This document shows, one piece after another, positions 10,805 to 21,115 of a stretch of 64,000 nucleotides of DNA. Each line of letters begins with the position of its first letter. Position 1 is the stretch's first letter. Source of the stretch: Aquanectria penicillioides (Eukaryota > Ascomycota > Sordariomycetes > Hypocreales > Nectriaceae); assembly GCA_003415625.1 (NCBI GenBank), contig PYIU01000002.1, positions 3,100,001 to 3,164,000 of the forward strand, in the 5' to 3' direction. The notes under the pieces are model-generated. The model searched no databases, was not told the DNA's origin, and worked only from the letters and a program-made list of their open reading frames with translations. The position numbers and the translations under genes were made by a program.

Positions 10805-12500
10805 ATGGCGCCCCCCGCGCCCATTGCCGAAAAGTCCTCGGCTCTACAGGCAGATGACGAGAAGATGAAGACTCCACAAGAATCCTCAACAAGTCAAGTC
10901 TCTTTAGAGCCAACGCTGGCCGTCGACTCAGATAACTCGCCCACGTCGGGCGACGAGGCCGATTGCGCCTCTCCCCCAATCCTCTCCAAGTATGACTCCA
11001 GTTGGATCCGTAGAGTGACGACACCCAAGAATTGTCGATGGGATCCTAAGAACCCTCCGCCTCTCACATTCGCCCTTTGCGTGCTTTATGCCATGGTAAG
11101 CACGGATGTCTCTCTCTCGGTTTTAACTACAACTAAGATTTCCAAGGCCTCAACTTTTACCGTCGCCAATCTCTACTATAATCAACCAATTTTGAACAAA
11201 GTTGCTTTATATTTTGACGTTTCCTACGAGCAGTCTTCACAAGTCGCAACCCTGTTGCAATCTGGTTACGCTGCGGGATTGATCTTTGTCCTGCCCCTCG
11301 GCGATATCCTTGAGAGACGGCCCTTTATCATTTCTCTCATCCTTGCAACAGCCACAATGGTTAGCCGATTGTATTATCCATTCCCCGGGGTTAAAAAAAG
11401 ATTCTAACAAAAGATTGTAGTGGATCGGGCTCTGCGTAACTGACAGTTTCGTCGCCTTTCGTGCCCTCTCATTCGTTGTCGGAGCCACGACAGTCACGCC
11501 GCAACTAATGATCCCCTTGGTGGGAGACTTTGCTCCTGCTCATCGCAAGTCATCTTTGTTGTCAATTGTCGTATCCGGTTTGATGCTTGGTATCCTCGTT
11601 GCAAGGCTCCTATCTGGAGTAGTTGCGAACTTTACCAGCTGGCGAAACATTTACTGGCTTGCGTGTGGCGCCCAATACTTGCTCGCAGCTATGCTCTTCT
11701 TTTACATGCCAGACTATCCCTCGACAAACCCAGACGGCCTCAACTACGTACGGGCCCTCGGATCAATTCCATACATGATGGTGACAGAGCCAGTGCTGAT
11801 CCAGGCCTGCCTCATCGCATTCTCTCTCTCGTGCATCTTTACCTCATTCTGGACTACTTTGACCTTTCTCTTGGCTTCTGCCCCTTTCAACTACTCATCG
11901 CTTCAAATCGGGTTGTTCTCATTGACCGGTCTTGTTACGATTATTACCATTCCTATTATTGGAAGGGTCATTGACCGGTTCGTGCCACTGTTGTCAACCT
12001 TGTCTGGCCAGTTCATAGCCCTCGTCGGTACAATCACCGGCACCTTCATCGGCACCTTCACAGTAGCAGGGCCAATCGTTCAGGCAATCGGAATCGATAT
12101 CGGCGTGCAAACGGCCCAAGTTGCAAACCGTGCAGCCATATTCAACATTAACCCAAAGGCTCGAAACCGAGTCAACACTGCCTACATGGCTTGTGCGTTT
12201 GTTGGACAATTGACGGGAACAGCCGTGGGGAACAGGCTTTATGCGCAAGGAGGTTGGAGACATAGCGGCGCATGCAGCAGTACGTGGTTCCAGTTCTTCA
12301 TCTCCGTGTTTGTTCTTCAAGCTAACTAAAACATAGTTGGATTTGTTGGGGCATCGATTATATTTGCCCTTCTTAGGGGTCCTAGGGAAACTGGGTGGGT
12401 TGGGTGGAAAGGAGGCTGGAGTCCTCGTAAAGACTCGCCTCCTCCTGCTCGACAACAGGAGAATGTCGAGTCAGGGGCGCAGACAAACTCAAGCCAATAG
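10805..12500 (+). CDS. Major facilitator superfamily transporter
   Basis: Four exons are inferred: 10805-11095, 11147-11359, 11421-12279 and 12337-12500, giving 508 residues. The third intron is canonical (GTACGT donor, CTAAC branch, CATAG end). The second has a GTTAGC donor, TTCTAAC branch and TTGTAG end. The first ends in CCAAG; an earlier end after CTAAG at 11137 would also keep the frame. A hydrophilic N-terminus of about 85 residues precedes about 12 hydrophobic segments. Recognisable are TFTVANLYYNQPILN, the loop motif GDILERRPFI, and FNINPKARNRVNTAYM in the C-terminal half, all typical of a fungal MFS group related to bacterial multidrug permeases. Substrate cannot be deduced, and no biosynthetic genes lie nearby. 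The transporter class is certain and direction (probably export) is inferred. Confidence 0.87.
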
Positions 12501-12703
12501 AAATGTTACATAGAAGTGTTTGAAAAACTATTGTTACCATTGAAGTTTTCGCTGATCCGTTTGCTGTGGTTGTGGATCACTCTCGCCTCACTCTGTATTT
12601 AAAGCACCGCAACCACGAACACTCACAACTCTCCTTTCGCCATCTGCACCTCCCTTCCGCACCGAATCCCCAGCACCCGCAGTAGGTGCGAGAGAGGCCC
12701 AAA

Positions 12704-14950
12704 ATGAGTTCCCGGGATGAAGGCAAGCCGGGAATTATCGTCGGCCTGGACTTTGGCACCACGTCAGTGCACTCGACTACCCTCGAGCGAGCGAGGCATC
12801 GCTAACAACAAACAGTTTCTCCGGCGTTGCCTGGGCTCGATCGACTTCGGATCCAGGGAAGATTGCTCCCGTCACAAGCTGGAAGTCCGACGACGGTCAC
12901 AATTCTGACAAGGAGAAGGCGCCTACCATCATCTCGTACAGGCATGAAAGCGATGGAAGACTCCCTTGGGGATACGAGGCGACCATGGAGCAAGATTGCC
13001 TCCGCTGGTTCAAGCTCCTGCTGATCGACAACAAGGACATTCCAGAGTCCTTGCAAGGGTCAGCTCTATTGGCTGCTGCCAAGGACCACCTGATCAGGAA
13101 AAATAAGACGGCTATCGAAGTCATCTCGGATTTCCTCCGCCAGCTTTGGCACCACACCTTGGTCAGCATCAAGCGCGCTGTCGGGAGTCACATGTTAAAC
13201 ATCTCGACTCTCGATGTAGTCGTTACTGTCCCAGCCATTTGGCCTCATTACGCCCGGCTTCGTATGAGATCTGCGATTGAAAGTGCTGGAATCCTCGAAG
13301 CACGCAGTGCTGGCGAGACCACGCTCAGTTTCATATCGGAACCTGAGGCAGCAGCGCTTGCAACTTTGGAGGATATGAGAGATCGTCCAGATATCGAGGT
13401 ATGCTTTCTCACTCCTCTGGTCTTTTCCAGGTTTTCTTTTTTTTCTTTTTTTTTTTTTTCTGTTCGATACTTATTTGCTTAGGTTGGCGATCATTTCGTT
13501 GTCTGCGATGCGGGAGGTGGGACCGTGGTATGCTAGCCATAAACTTCTGCATTGCCTCTCTTACACAAATGTAGGACCTCATCACCTACATGGTTACAAA
13601 CCTTGATCCTTTCACGGTCAGAGAAAGTGTGCAGGGGGACGGTAAGATGCCATGATTTCCAGAAACCCGGCTCCTTTTGACAAACTTTAGGCGAAATATG
13701 CGGCGCCATCCTGCTAGATGATTCATTCACTGGCTTGTTGGAATCTCTCATCCCCAACAACATTCTGGTCAAGCTCGGTCACTACGGCATGAGGCAAATT
13801 ATCAAAACTGAATGGGACAACTGGATCAAAGGATCATTTTCAACACAAAGCACGGGTTGGAATATTCAACTACCGTACGGGGCGACCATGGATAGTTACT
13901 CCCGCCCCCCTGTGTTAAATATATCCAAGTAAGCAACCTGGACGAACAACCCCAACCTCAACTTTCCAGTTACTTACAAGTTTCCAAGAGCCCAGGTAGA
14001 AGGAATCTATAGCCCTGTCGTCGGAAAAATCGAAGCTCTTGTGAAACGCCAGATTCAGCAAGTGAGGACGAGATATTCCACATTGCCCAGAGTATGTCTC
14101 CTTGTAACGTCTTTGAGATAACCTATACTCATTTATGTGCTATCTTAGTTTGTCATTCTAGTGGGCGGATTCGGGAAGTCGAAGTACCTATACGAGCGCC
14201 TTTCGAAGGCTGTCGGAAGAAAGATGGGCGGGAGAAAGATCGAGGTTCTTCAAGGATCCGGCGAGCGACCGTAAGTCTATCCAAGGTTGAACTCGGCGTC
14301 ATTACTTAACAAAATTCTTCATAGATGGACTGCAATCTGTCGAGGTGCCGTCATCAAGGGTTAACAAAACGCTGCTTGGGCAACTCAATTGCCGTGGCCG
14401 TTGATGCTCGTATTGCTCGAGCCAGTTACGGAACCCTCTACAACGTCTTGCCTTTTGAGACTCAAATTCATGATCCAGCCGATCGAGTATTTTGCGAAAT
14501 AAACCAAGAATTCCTTGCAGTCGAACAGACAAAGTGGTTTCTCGAGATTGTAGGCTCTGAGTCTCCAGTGGGGAAAGGTGACACTGACCAAAGCCATAGG
14601 GACATCAAATCCATGCAGGAAGGCCTATTTGCAATACCTTCTGGCAGGATGTGACCGGCCCAGAAGATGAAATCACTGTTGATATTGTGATTTCAGAATC
14701 GAACCCTCCTCCTCGCCGCAAAGACTCTTCCGTTACGTCCCTCTGCGTGATTCAACTTTCCAAGCTCCCAAACTGGCACAAGCTGCCTACTTTCGTCAAC
14801 ACGGAAGGGAAAAAATATCGACGGTTTCAGTATGAACTGAGGATGGTCACTGATGGCGCGTCGCTTGAATTCTACGTCTATCACAAGGATAAACAGTTGG
14901 GTTGCCAGAATGTCGACATCAAGTTCATGGATGCCTGCGACATGGCATGA
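12704..14950 (+). CDS. Hsp70-like ATPase (divergent fungal family), one frame break near 14360
   Basis: Exons inferred from phase: 12704-12762, 12816-13398, 13483-13527, 13575-13641, 13691-13928, 13989-14091, 14149-14270, 14325-14549 and 14600-14950. All three Hsp70/actin-fold nucleotide-binding motifs are present: GLDFGTTFSGVAWA at the N-terminus, VVCDAGGGTVDLITY, and FVILVGGFGKSKYLYERL. They are followed by WTAICRGAVIKGL and RIARASYGTLYNV. The substrate-binding part is not a canonical Hsp70 domain. It ends with FWQDVTGPEDEITVDIV, typical of the many divergent Hsp70-like proteins of Pezizomycotina. In exon 8 the frame runs into TAA at 14362, while homologous sequence (LTKRCLGNSIAVAVDARIAR) continues in the -1 frame. 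A missing G in the AAGGG at 14356-14360 would restore it. The intron at 13929-13988 ends AAG rather than CAG. Either a sequence error or a decaying copy; function (chaperone or signalling) is unknown. Confidence 0.8.
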
Positions 14951-15293
14951 AATGATAGGAGGAATGGGTGCATGGTTCAACCGAGAATCTCTTGCTATTT
15001 CCACAACGATGATCAACCCCCGAGTTATGCTGAAAACAAAAGGCTTTGCGCTACACTTATCTAGTCAAGGGAAGCAGGAACTAAGGGATATTATGACTTT
15101 GCTAGTAGGGTTTATTTAAAATCTTGTCTCTTAGCTACACGGATTTAGGGCTGTGACCTTGAAAATGAGCATTTTCCTTGAAAGGCCCTATTGAACTTCC
15201 CTAATCCCTAACATGATCGTGTCTGGGGCCCCTCGTAATTTTTGAAGCAGCCCGCCCGCTGGTGGGCTTTGTTCGCCATCCTGAATGCCCTCC
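14951..15293. other. Short intergenic stretch between convergent genes
   Basis: The Hsp70-like gene and the coiled-coil gene converge here. Nothing is recognised beyond expected 3' ends. Confidence 0.5.
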
Positions 15294-16711
15294 TTATGAC
15301 TCTATAGCAGTTACCAGAGCCTTGCAAACAATCATCCGAGAGCCAAAATTGTATCCGTCGGCGTTTCCAATCTTCTCAATCATGGGAGATATGACCACTT
15401 CCAACTTGCGCTGCCCAGCACAATCGGAACTTCGGGTGTATCGTATCTCCATCTCAGTAGCACAGATGATTCTTTTGCCTTTGGGGACTAATCTTGGAAT
15501 AAAAAAAGCCCTTGATTTCATGAATATCACTTGAAGCTCAAGCGCCTTTTCGAGTATGCCCAATATCCAACTGCGAAGTTTCTCCTCTTTCTGATCAGGG
15601 CTGGTGAAAATCCGCAGGCCTTGCAAGATACTTTTGCCAATCGCATCCAGGACCTCGTTGGCTTCCGGGCGCTTGCTCACCAACATTTGAGCATCTCGAG
15701 ATTTGGAAACGCTAAAATGGTCTTTGCCATCGAGGTCAGCGTCTGCATTGTGTTAGTGACAGGCTCGTTTCGGAGAGAAAGCGAAGCACCATTACCACCA
15801 ATGAAATTGTAAAATTTTTGAAAGGAGACGCCTACAGGATGTCCCCAGGCCGCAGCTCCTTTGCTGAGTATTTCCTCGTAGATTCGAGTCCAAATGAATT
15901 GCTGGAAGCGGAATGTGTTGAGCTCAGGTGGATGATTAAATTTCGCTCTGAGGGCTTTTACCTGATCTCCGTTTGCTCCAGGAGGCCGGCGAACCCCCTG
16001 AGGGTCCTGAGTGAGGACTTGTGAAACGAAGTCGGAAATTTCAAACCCGATTATTCGCCACTTGGTTTTGATGGTGTCGTCCGAAACCTTGTCGCTGATG
16101 CCTTGGTCTTGGATTCTCTCCTCTGACAGTTCAACCACACTCCTTCTCAAGTCCTTACACTCAGCTAGAAGCTTTTTGCGCTCTTCTCGAAGTCCATGGT
16201 TGCTCTTTTCGCTGGCGGCCAGCTCGAGTTTCAACTGTTTCATGGCCTTTGACTCGGTGGGCACTGTCATTAGATGGCGCTTGAGGTTGGCATTTTCTTC
16301 CCGCAGAGCACACATGTCCCGTTCCTGGTCCTCGAATTCTTTGATAGCAGTTGAAAAGGTTGATTTGATGCGCTCTGCAGTTGAAACACCTCGGTTACCT
16401 TGGTGCTTTTTTGACAAATTGCCTGCTTCAAATGACACGGAATCTGCAGCCCGTTTGCTCCCGATAGGAGTCTTCGCATCTCGAGCTATGCTCCCTGTGG
16501 AATCATCGCTCGACTCGGCGACTTGAAGTTCTTGCATGAATTTGTCCTCATTCTCCAAAGTGTTGCGAGTTGGCAATGAGTCTTGTTGCTGGGATGTGAC
16601 CCTGAGCCTCATAGATGTTGCCTTGCTTGTCGATCCTGTGGGGTTGAGCTTGAGTTTGCACCTTTTGTAACTTCCTGGCGGCGCCTTCGTGGCCTCAGCT
16701 TCAAGCGCCAT
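15294..16711 (-). CDS. Coiled-coil protein of unknown function
   Basis: Two exons, 16711-15796 and 15742-15294, encode 454 residues. The 53-nt intron at 15743-15795 has a GTAATG donor, CACTAAC branch and ATGCAG end. It joins FYNFIG to GDADLDGKD in phase; without it the frame would stop soon afterwards. The first ~120 residues are Ser/Thr/Lys-rich and probably disordered. Residues about 125-210 form a predicted coiled coil (ALREENANLKRHL, LKLELAASEKSNHGLREE, LLAECKDLRRSVVELSEE). The C-terminal half is globular, with RFQQFIWTRIYEEILSKG and RSWILGILEKALELQVIFM. I recognise no named domain. Proteins built this way (disordered N-terminus, coiled coil, fungal-specific C-terminus) are common and often lineage-restricted. 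It converges on the Hsp70-like gene. Gene structure is well supported; function is unknown. Confidence 0.75.
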
Positions 16712-17476
16712 GTTGAAATATCTAAAGGTTGAAAGATTGAAGTTTTGGGTTCTGAGAGAAGGGGGCGCTTGTGAGAAGGATCAATAGAAACCACTACACG
16801 AAGGTGAGGTGAGAGTAAGCACCATTGAACAATCACTTCGCGTTGAACTCTGAATCAAAGCAGCACTCTCCCCTGCCGCACGTGTCAAGTGATCTTGGAC
16901 AACATAATTTCTAATAACTAAAAAAGCGGATTTTATTTGATAGCTGAAAGACGGAGTTTATGTTCCTGTCGATTATCTAGAACCATCGAGCCCGTTGATC
17001 GCCTTCACTTTGAATGTGCCTCGTCGCAAAGCCAACATATCCCAATGTATAATTAGACGGAAAATTTTAGACTTCACCGAGCAGGGATTAGGGAAATCTT
17101 CCAAGGTCAAAACCATACTGTGATTCAGAGGCTTCTCCTATCACTTTTCTCCTTTATACAATCTCGACTCAAGACTCATGCATCCATTCATAAAAATATT
17201 GATTTTATTTATTTTCGTAAAGATAACTTTCAGTATTTAACCATACTTTCTTTTCTCAAACACAGTTATATAAACACTATGTTCGCACAAGGGAAGGTAT
17301 TTCCAAGGGGAATTGAGAGATTTTCGTCCCTAGGCTTCATGTGAGACACAAGACAATAGACAGGCGTGGAAGAACTCAGAGCGTCGCTTGACAAGTTCGT
17401 CTATTTTTTTTTTCCTGTCAGTAACATCTAGCAAGGCGACTGTCTACGGATGATGTGCCCACACAACTCTCTTGGT
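16712..17476. other. Intergenic between two minus-strand genes
   Basis: It holds the coiled-coil gene promoter and the 3' end of the J-protein gene. AT-rich sequence lies near 17150-17280. No RNA gene was recognised. Confidence 0.45.
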
Positions 17477-18826
17477 TTATTTCTTCTTTCCCTTTCTCTT
17501 GTTGGCCTTGCCTCCCTGTTGGGCACCAGATGTCTTGGCCTTGTTCAGCGAGTCGGTGCTCTTATCGAGGATTTCGTAGTCCTCGGCAGCAGAGTCGGTG
17601 CTAGGGGTGGGCTGGGCAGCATCCGACTCGTCGTCGTCGACAAATTCCTCAATCTCGAGGTCCTCAGACTTCTTTGGGAGGAAGCGACCGACGGTCAAGC
17701 TGAAAAACCAAATAGGGGCGCGGAAAACGGCTGTGTCCTTAAAGGTGGGCTGAGCGATCTCATTGGGCTATGAAACGTTAGTGCTCCAGTTGCAAACATG
17801 AGAATTTTAGTAAAACTTACATCAAGGAGAAACTCGTGTACGTTTCCTTCCTCATCTTCCTCCTCCAGATAGACGTCTCCCAGAGAGTCAACGACGAGAA
17901 TCTTGCCATTCTCAGCGACAACGCGCTTTCGAGCACCAGAAGGACCAGCGGGACCAGTAGACTCCTCTCGCGACGGCGGCTGAGGCTTACGGGCCTTCTT
18001 TCCGGTGGATCGCGCGCCCTCACGCTTCGACTCCTTCTCTTGCATTCTCCTTTGCCTTCGGTTCATGGGCTGGGCAGGGGCATCTTCATCATCCGAAGGG
18101 GGAGCTGGCGCGGGCGCGGGCGCAGCCTCAACGCTAGGGATGTTGAGACCTCCGCCCCAAGCAGTATCCCTCGCGAACTTGATGTAGCGCTCGACAAATT
18201 CCTTCTGTCGCTTCCAGCTCATGAACATGATGAAGTAGTGAATACCTCCTCCAACGACGAGGAACAGGCCGATCATGACAGTTCCCAGACCAGGGCGGTA
18301 TCGGTTGTAGTAGTAGTCGGTACCCTTCCAGCGAGGGAAGCCATGGCCAAGGAAGTGGTCGTATCGATCACGCTCGGGCCCGCGCAGGATGTTAACAATG
18401 AGGGAGAGGCGAGCCTGGGCCTCGCTGGCCTTCTTGACAGCCGTCTTGATCTCAGCAGGAGTAGGAGGCTTGACGTTGACGCCCGACTTCTTCTTATTGT
18501 TGCGGTCGGCCCGGAGCTTCTGCTTGACCTTGTCAGGGTGGAGCGAGCGACTCATCTTACGGTAGGCCTTGGTGATATCATCCATGTTAGCAGAAGGAGA
18601 GATTCCGAGGATGTCGTAGAAGGTCGCGGAGGAGTCGGTCTCGTGGGCCATGATCTCATCTCGAATGCGAAAGATTTCACGGTCTGGTTGGAAGGCAAAG
18701 TTAGCACAACGATCTGTGATCAAGAATCGACATGTTCCTGTTGCCCAACGAACCTTCTTTGGACCATGCTGCCGTGAGAGGGCTCAGGAGGGCCAAAAGG
18801 CCGATGGAGAGGAACGAAAACTTCAT
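17477..18826 (-). CDS. ERJ5: ER membrane J-domain protein, ERJ5-like
   Basis: Three exons, 18826-18754, 18683-17821 and 17767-17477, encode 408 residues. Exon 1 encodes a signal peptide (MKFSFLSIGLLALLSPLTAA) and its 70-nt intron joins in phase to EDREIFRIRDE. A J domain follows at about residues 40-110 (TFYDILGISPSANMDDITKA), with the essential HPD motif in RSLHPDKVK. A transmembrane segment (GTVMIGLFLVVGGGIHYFIM) lies at about residue 145. The long charged cytosolic region is Pro/Ala/Lys-rich, and the C-terminus is acidic then basic (KRKGKKK). This is the plan of yeast Erj5p, an ER J-protein that helps Hsp70 (Kar2/BiP) keep protein folding capacity. The J domain would be lumenal. The second intron (17768-17820, GTAAGT donor, CACTAAC branch, CATAG end) is canonical. 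Confidence 0.88.
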
Positions 18827-20164
18827 CTTGGCATGATATGTCAAACTGCGCCGAGTGGTGTCCTAGGAGGCAAGTTTCGCCAAGGTTGCCGAGAGGATGC
18901 GAAAATGCTGTGGGAGAGGAGACCGGCCGGACGATGCCACAAGCTTTGGCGGGTGCGCAGTCGTCAAACGCAAAGCCAATGGGCCAATGCGAACGAAAGG
19001 AGTCGTGGAAAAGTCAGACAGCGTTGGGCAAATTTGAAGGAAAAGACTTGCGACTTGAATGTCGTGGCCACTTGGAAGAGACCCCTTGCGTTCCATTTAA
19101 GCATTTGCGACAGGGGTGCCAGGTGTAAGAAAAGGCCAGCGTGGGGCCAAGCGGAGAGCTGCCCTGAAGCTTTACCAGCCACACGAGGCGTTGCACAGCC
19201 ATGTTTCCAAGGGGCCAGTCACAACGGTACGTTTGATGGAATCAAGCGTGCTTGGGATTCACGTAAAAAGTGAGGAGGCGGATGATGAAATGGCGTACGT
19301 GGCATTTGTGAGGAGCATCAAGTCGTGGGAGTTGCGCTCTCTCGCTTCAGTAACGACGATGATATCACGGGCAACATGCTCGACGAAATGAATATACCTT
19401 ACATGAAGAGTGAGAATAAAATAATACAACAAGATAAAGGATGTAAAATCAATGTGAAATAATCCAGATAATATAAATGAAATAAATTAGAATAGGCAAG
19501 TGTCATCCCTAACATGTGTGGAACAATATGCCCAGTCTTGGTGCTATCCGTCAATTCTTTCCAGATCTATCATACCGTCTCAAACCAAGCAGTTGACCCA
19601 AAATCAATGCGTGCCCCCGTCTCCATTCTGTACATATATCATCGCCGCCAGTAGTCGAATTATACCTTTATATGCTTTCAAACTAGCCATCTGTTCCGCC
19701 AAGACGTCCAAGCCCAGTCGCTGCCAAGACCCAGTTGACCAAGGTTCTTGAGATAGATCTCACCATGTGAAGTACCCGAATACTTCAATTGGGAGTTCCG
19801 GGTTGGCCGAAACTCTGAGGCGATTCCACGGGCCTGGACTAATCAGCCTCAATGGGCGACACTAGATGGCGCCGCAAGACAGCCATGTGGAGTGCAAGGC
19901 AGAGTTTTTTTTTTTCTTACAAGCAAACTGCCTCCACGCTTTAACTATGCATGGATCAATCCTCCGTTTAGCGGAGCGTCAGGGGCAATGCAGCGTTGGG
20001 ACTGCAGCTCATAGAACGCACGAGACGTAGCAGTTACACAGATCCCTGCATATTAAACTATTTCAAGTCGAAAGGTTGTTTATCGGATATTCCATCCCGC
20101 ACTGATTTGCGTCCTAGGAGCCAGCCTGGTGGGGTCGAGATTGGTTAGCCAGATTTTACCATCG
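18827..20164. other. Intergenic, AT-rich in part
   Basis: Open frames up to 200 codons at 18650-19273 overlap the J-protein 5' end on the opposite strand and lack protein-like composition. AT-rich DNA lies near 19395-19490. No RNA gene was recognised. Confidence 0.4.
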
Positions 20165-20482
20165 CTAGTTTTCCGATGTTAGCTCAGCCACTTGGACATT
20201 TATCGTCGGAATTGGAGATGTGCAATGGACAGCTGTCAACATGTGAGTAACAAGATTTATTTGCCGTAGAAAAACAGGGAGTACCAATCCGCCTCGTCCT
20301 TGCTTACCTAGACAGCGCAAAATCTTGGCATGGTTCTTCACAGCCACTTCAAGAGATCCCGCCATTTCTTTTTCCCACTTCAGGAAGCACATCATCGCCC
20401 AGGCATAAAATCGCACTTGTCTTGGAAGACGACAGCTGCTGGAACGTCTATGTGGGCCTGCCAGAGACCCGAGGGCAGTCAT
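20165..20482 (-). CDS. Possible small two-exon gene, or the end of a larger decayed gene
   Basis: A reading from ATG at 20482 to 20308, then 20232-20165, gives 80 residues with matching phase. The 75-nt intron has a GTAAGC donor and TTGACAG end. The product contains YAWAMMCFLKWEKEMAGSLE, which looks like a real helical protein segment. I do not recognise it. An in-frame stop lies 12 bases upstream of the ATG. Upstream sequence to about 20694 contains another protein-like frame with a possible intron, but I could not join the two in phase. It may be a gene remnant. Confidence 0.3.
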   Translation of the reverse strand: MTALGSLAGPHRRSSSCRLPRQVRFYAWAMMCFLKWEKEMAGSLEVAVKNHAKILRCLGKQGRGGLVLPVFLRQINLVTHMLTAVHCTSPIPTINVQVAELTSEN

Positions 20483-20964
20483 AGAATGTTGTCACAATGC
20501 TGATCGGTGGGGACCTGGCGTTCCACGAAAGACTTTGAATATCTTCGGGCTTTCTGGTCAAGATTCGCTATCCGGATGGTTAGAATAACAAAAATAAAAA
20601 AAATAAAAAAAAAACACACACAAGCTACGCCAATGCATATCAGAGTGGTGATGGAATCTGCCAAGGACGGGATGCCTCCGGACCAGATTGTCATGACTTC
20701 TGTCTACCAATCTTCGACATCAGTCAATCTTTAACTTTCCATAGCATGTGGATTCTAAATACAGCCACCTTACGCGGCAGCGCCCTTAGCATACCTAAAG
20801 TCTAGACCACCCGAACGGCAATAAGACACCCCCCCCCACTATTCAGCTCCAGCCAACTATTGTGTGTGAGGAATGCTACGCGGAAACTGGACCCGACATA
20901 GGCTGGTCTGGAATGAATCAGCACCTGGTCAACCCATTGTTAAGCCAAGAGTAGGTCTCCTGAG

Positions 20965-20971
20965 TATAAAA
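20965..20971 (+). promoter_or_regulatory. Candidate TATA box of the GH6 gene
   Basis: TATAAAA lies about 150 bases upstream of the GH6 start codon, a normal distance for an inducible fungal gene with a short leader. This is a motif match only. Confidence 0.4.
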
Positions 20972-21115
20972 TGCGCAAGTTGCAAGATCAGCTTATATAC
21001 CGACACCAAGTTCGACATATGATGCCCAAGGAACTCGACTGTCTGGGTGATCTATCATTGCGTAGACCCTAGTCCCATTGGTTTTTCTTGGGCCTCAAAT
21101 TGTTCAAGCATCAAT

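Noticed and set aside
14550..14599. A second frame break in the Hsp70-like gene
   Set aside because: A 50-nt intron (GTAGGC donor, CACTGAC branch, CATAG end) restores the frame exactly, so no break is needed there.
18650..19273. 207-codon plus-strand frame
   Set aside because: It overlaps the 5' end of the ERJ5-like gene antisense and runs into intergenic DNA; no protein-like features.
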